Shown here one piece after another: positions 60,647-64,000 of a stretch of DNA of 64,000 nt. Position 1 is the stretch's first letter, and each line of letters opens with the position of its first letter. The translations under genes and the position numbers were made by a program. The DNA is from Ustulina deusta (taxonomy: Eukaryota > Ascomycota > Sordariomycetes > Xylariales > Xylariaceae), in assembly GCA_023159155.1 (NCBI GenBank), contig JAJNNX010000052.1, forward strand, positions 62,001 to 126,000, in the 5' to 3' direction. The notes beneath the pieces are model-generated. The model did not search any database, was not told where the DNA came from, and saw nothing but the letters and a program-made list of their open reading frames with translations.

Positions 60647-61569
60647 ATGCTTTCTTTCATCACTCTCCTCGGCGCCGCCTTAGTTGCTGCCAACCCCTTG
60701 GTTCTTCCCGGCACTGGAAGTGGCACTGTACCTGACCCAGTCACTATCCAGATCTCGAGCGTTTCCGCGAGCGGCAACGGCTGCCCCCAGGGCTCCGTCA
60801 CTACTTCGCTGTCTCCTGATCGCCAGGTATTTCGACCCCATGAGGATATCTCAACCATTTCTAACTCGATCAGGTTGTCACTTTCGGTTTCGATTCGTTC
60901 CAGACTTACATTGGGCCTGGTACTAGCGTAGCCGACAGGACCAAGAACTGCCAGCTTCACTTGAACCTCGTTTATCCCGGTGGCTTCCAGTTCGCCGTCG
61001 TGAGTACCTTCCGATACGCAAGTGAGATATCATGGATTCTAATTGCATCTCCCCAAAGGTCGAGTCTACCTACCACGGCTATGCACAGCTTGAGAAGGGC
61101 GTTACCGGAACCTTCTACTCAACTTACTACTTCAGCCAGTCTCCCGCCGATACTGTGAGTAAAGTCGCTAGACATGAATAAGAAAGCAACATGAGCTAAT
61201 ACCAACAATAGACCACCACTACAACCTCGATTGCTGGAGGTAGTCCTTGGGATTTCGGTGATGTAAGCCCCTTTTGCCTCTCTCGTTCTAGACGAACAAT
61301 TCGGATCCTTGTTATCGTTGTTCTGCAAGGTGAAATGAACTTGAATACGGCTGATACTCACCTCTTCCCTATTCTAGGTCTACACCAAGCAGGATCTGGT
61401 TCCCACCGCCGCCATCATCTGGTCACCTTGCGGAGCCACCGGCATCCTCAACGTCAACAACCGCGTCGCCTTGACGACGACCAACGCAACTGCCTACGGC
61501 ACCATCTCCGACGACGACGCCACCGTCGCCTTGACGCAACAGGTCCACGTCGCCTGGCAGGCCTGCTAG
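60647..61569 (+). CDS. DUF4360 secreted protein
   Basis: Exons 60647-60826, 60874-60999, 61059-61154, 61212-61262 and 61378-61569 give 214 aa. All five exons are multiples of three, so every intron (47-115 bp) is phase 0. A signal peptide (about 1-15, ending VAA) precedes family hallmarks: NGCPQGSV, SLSPDRQ, FDSFQTYIGPG, RTKNCQLHLNLVYPGGFQFAV, GTFYSTYYFS and IIWSPCGATGILNVNN, ending HVAWQAC. Function of DUF4360 is unknown; members are abundant secreted proteins in fungi and some bacteria. Four cysteines (in CPQG, NCQ, PCG and the terminal C) probably form two disulfides. Confidence 0.92.
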
Positions 61570-63568
61570 AATTGTCCTCCGTGTTCCATTTTCTCGGCGC
61601 GAAGGGCAAGCGGGGGAAAAAGGGGCTGCTGCGAAGGATGAGCTGAGAGGGAGGATTGCAGATTTCTTTTTCTCCTTTGTGACCAGTTGGTACTTGCATC
61701 ATCGCGTTATCGTGGCGGGGAAAAGGAACTGTTCATGTGCACCTTTTGTTGGCATGAAATTACCGCAGCATATCGTTTAGCCCCTGAATTTGAAAAAAAA
61801 AAGGCATCTTTTTTCCCTATCTAAACTCAACCTGTCTCGGTCACATATGACTTGCTCTCCGGGTGAATATCCATCCTCCACGAGAATGCTCTCATCCTAT
61901 CTTGGTGTAGCGAGGAAGCGAAAATAAGGAGTCGAAACTGAAGATGGATGATCGATGATGATGGAATTTTAAATCTGAGATGGACGGCATGTATGATAAC
62001 CTTGAGGGAATGAAATTCTAAAAATAATGAATGAGATAGAGATGAAAGGGTCCATTTCTATAGCGATATTCCCGTTGAGAAGCCGGTGATGTCTATTGAC
62101 GTCAATGTCCATTATTATCATACTTGGTTGCCTCGAACCCCAACATCCCCTCAACTTGGATTATCCGCCATAATTTACATCACCAAGTCAATGATAGGTC
62201 GATTTGAGCAACTCTATCCAACAGGTACTATCAGCACAATATAGAACTCTACCACTGCCCCTTCAACTTCATCATGCCCATCGGCTCCCAAGGCGCCAGA
62301 GTCCCCGCAAGCTACGCAACATGCAGAATTTGACACAAGACCTCTCACATGCTCCACAGAAGCTCAAAGCCAAAGCGCCCGCCGGATTCAACGAGATGGG
62401 GCTATCGACGCCGACATCCGTTCCCAGGCGCCGGGGGAAGGTGCGGATCCGACGGCGGCGGAGGGATTACGTGGGCGATATCCCTCTGGCCGAACTTGAG
62501 GGGAGATGAAAGGGATGTCTGAGGGAACCCGCTGCTGCTTTTCCTCCCGAGAAGATCTTCCCCCTGCAGGTATCCGATGCGCACCCGTCTGGTAGGTAGG
62601 GTCCATGATCGATGATAAACACCCCCGGAAATCAACGCCCCGGCAGCACAAACCCCGACAAACTCCCACATTTCGGCAGTCCTATCCTGCTCAAACTGCC
62701 CCGGGATCCGGTGGCAGACACCTTCCAGCTCGGGGCACGGATTAGGAGGGCGCGATGTGATGCGTGACTTCGTGCGCGGGTTGGAGGATAGGTCGTGATG
62801 TGAGGCCCATGATGCTGTGATCTCTGTTACAGACGTGGGAGAGGGTGGGGAAGAGGGTGTAATAATGGTAGAGAGGTCGCCTTTGACTGTAGCCAGGTAA
62901 GATAGGAAGTCTTTTGATTGGGAGAAGTTGGTTTGTGATGCTGTAACATTGTTGGCTTTCTTCCACTCGTGGGAGGCTCTGATACGTGTTGCCGTCGTGA
63001 ATCATGACGCAATCGATTGAAGCGGTGATTAGTCGATTGCGATTGCATAACATTTTCTCTTCTCTACCTAGTAGCGTCGTAATGCTCCCATCTTTCCATA
63101 TTCAGGGAGCAAATTGTCTTTAGACTGGATTGCTGCAGACGGTAAGAGCGCCAGAGGGATGACGTTGGTGATAACGTAGTTCGCTCTCAGCGTCGTCACC
63201 ATCCCATCTAGACCGAAGCATAGGAAGAAGTATATTAATTATCATGAAATCATACTTAATTTACCTTTTCTTTTTTTTTCGAAACACGTCACTTAACAAC
63301 GCAGCCTCTGAACTGCCAGAGACTAAAAGGAGATGATGCGAAGGTTCAGAGACAATAGGTCGGGTGAGTCTACAGATACAGGGTCTACAGCAGCGACTAC
63401 GGCATCTAGAAAATCTCAGCCAATCAGCATGCATCAGCAAACCCCGAATTGGCAACCCAATCCTGAGTGATTTTCCCATTCACTCCTTACTAAGTACCTA
63501 TCTAGATAGTGTAGGTCAACTCTCGGCATAGACCCCATGAACAGGGTACCGAATAACCTCACAAAACC
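61570..63568. other. 2-kb intergenic region
   Basis: A GC-rich stretch at about 62240-62510 is open in two frames and looks partly coding, but neither frame has an ATG in good context or a supportable splice partner, so no gene is called. The rest is unremarkable. Confidence 0.5.
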
Positions 63569-64000
63569 ATGGGCTCACCAAACAGCGCCCAACTCCTAGC
63601 AGAGAGCCTGCGCCGCGCAACAGGAGACGCAAACCCAGCCCTGATCACCTCGGTGATACCATCTCTCCTCCGCGGGATCGGCCGCACGGCAGCGGCGCTG
63701 CGCACAGCCCACAGCGTCGAGACAGCGGGGACCGAGAACGTCTTCGGCGACGCCCAGCTCAACGTCGACGTGCTGGCCGAGCGGTTCTTCAGGGAGGAGC
63801 TCGCGGCATGTGCGGCCGTGGTAGCCGCCAGCAGCGAAGAAGACCCAGTCGAGGTATCCCTATCATCCTCGCCAAGCAGCAGCGGGACGAATATTAACCC
63901 CGATGATGATGTCTACGCCGTGGCCTTCGACCCGCTAGACGGCAGCTCCATCATCGGCCCCAACTGGGCCGTCGGCAGCATCCTCGGCGTGTGGGAGGGG
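63569..64000 (+). CDS. Fructose-1,6-/sedoheptulose-1,7-bisphosphatase-like protein, 5' part
   Basis: Open from the ATG at 63569 (context AAACCATGG) to the window edge: 144 codons with no stop and no intron so far. The metal-binding motif DPLDGSS (D121-S127) in VAFDPLDGSSIIGPNWAVGSILGVW is the FBPase/inositol phosphatase superfamily signature and keeps the two Asp that bind metal. An earlier acidic position (the AQLNVDVLAERFF helix) fits the FBPase layout. The Ser-rich insertion before the motif (about 95-112) and the form IIGPNW rather than SNID suggest the fungal SBPase-like branch rather than gluconeogenic FBPase. The gene is truncated by the window, so the substrate call is tentative. Confidence 0.85.
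   Translation, partial: MGSPNSAQLLAESLRRATGDANPALITSVIPSLLRGIGRTAAALRTAHSVETAGTENVFGDAQLNVDVLAERFFREELAACAAVVAASSEEDPVEVSLSSSPSSSGTNINPDDDVYAVAFDPLDGSSIIGPNWAVGSILGVWEG

Noticed and set aside
62204..62520. GC-rich, partly coding-looking stretch
   Set aside because: The longest frame begins at TTG; a second frame looks more protein-like but lacks an ATG. I could not build a consistent gene.

Overview
The window reads as nuclear DNA of a filamentous ascomycete (Pezizomycotina). The evidence is a set of genes with many short GT..AG introns (about 47-154 bp), typical fungal wall and secreted proteins, and one 6.9-kb AT-saturated block carrying the signature of repeat-induced point mutation (RIP: CpA to TpA on either strand). 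I do not assign a genus. Gene models were spliced by hand; each complete model has a total exon length divisible by three, and exon coordinates are in the entries.

Layout. 1-29 kb is gene-sparse. It holds a membrane-anchored GH16 glucanase-like gene (1861-3413), a GT2 polysaccharide synthase (8597-11415), a Crh-type GH16 wall transglycosylase (13878-15518), a six-cysteine small secreted protein (17327-18052), a secreted S41 peptidase-like protein (19571-21841), a doubtful small minus-strand gene (22483-22887) and a LaeA-like methyltransferase (26954-28163). Between these lie multi-kilobase stretches with no recognisable gene, including a three-copy dispersed repeat.

29497-36407 is a structurally complete but dead Ty3/Gypsy chromovirus: 118-bp LTRs (TG...CA), a perfect 5-bp target duplication CCACC, a RIP-altered tRNA-iMet-type primer site, a polypurine tract, and an indel-free but stop-riddled pol frame in which RT, RNase H, integrase and chromodomain can still be read.

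37.6-64 kb is denser and mostly primary metabolism: quinolinate phosphoribosyltransferase (NAD synthesis), two hypothetical genes, an anion:cation-symporter-type MFS transporter, a glutamine-synthetase-like protein, an SDR oxidoreductase, then mitochondrial 2-methylisocitrate lyase and 2-methylcitrate synthase head to head. The last two are two of the three dedicated enzymes of the methylcitrate cycle, which disposes of propionyl-CoA; the dehydratase is not in the window. A DUF4360-type secreted protein and the 5' end of an FBPase/SBPase-like gene close the window.

The most notable items are the retrotransposon with its sharp RIP boundary inside the 5' LTR, the unrecognised Cys/Trp/His/Arg-rich secreted protein, the dispersed repeat with a tRNA B-box-like core, and the divergent methylcitrate pair.
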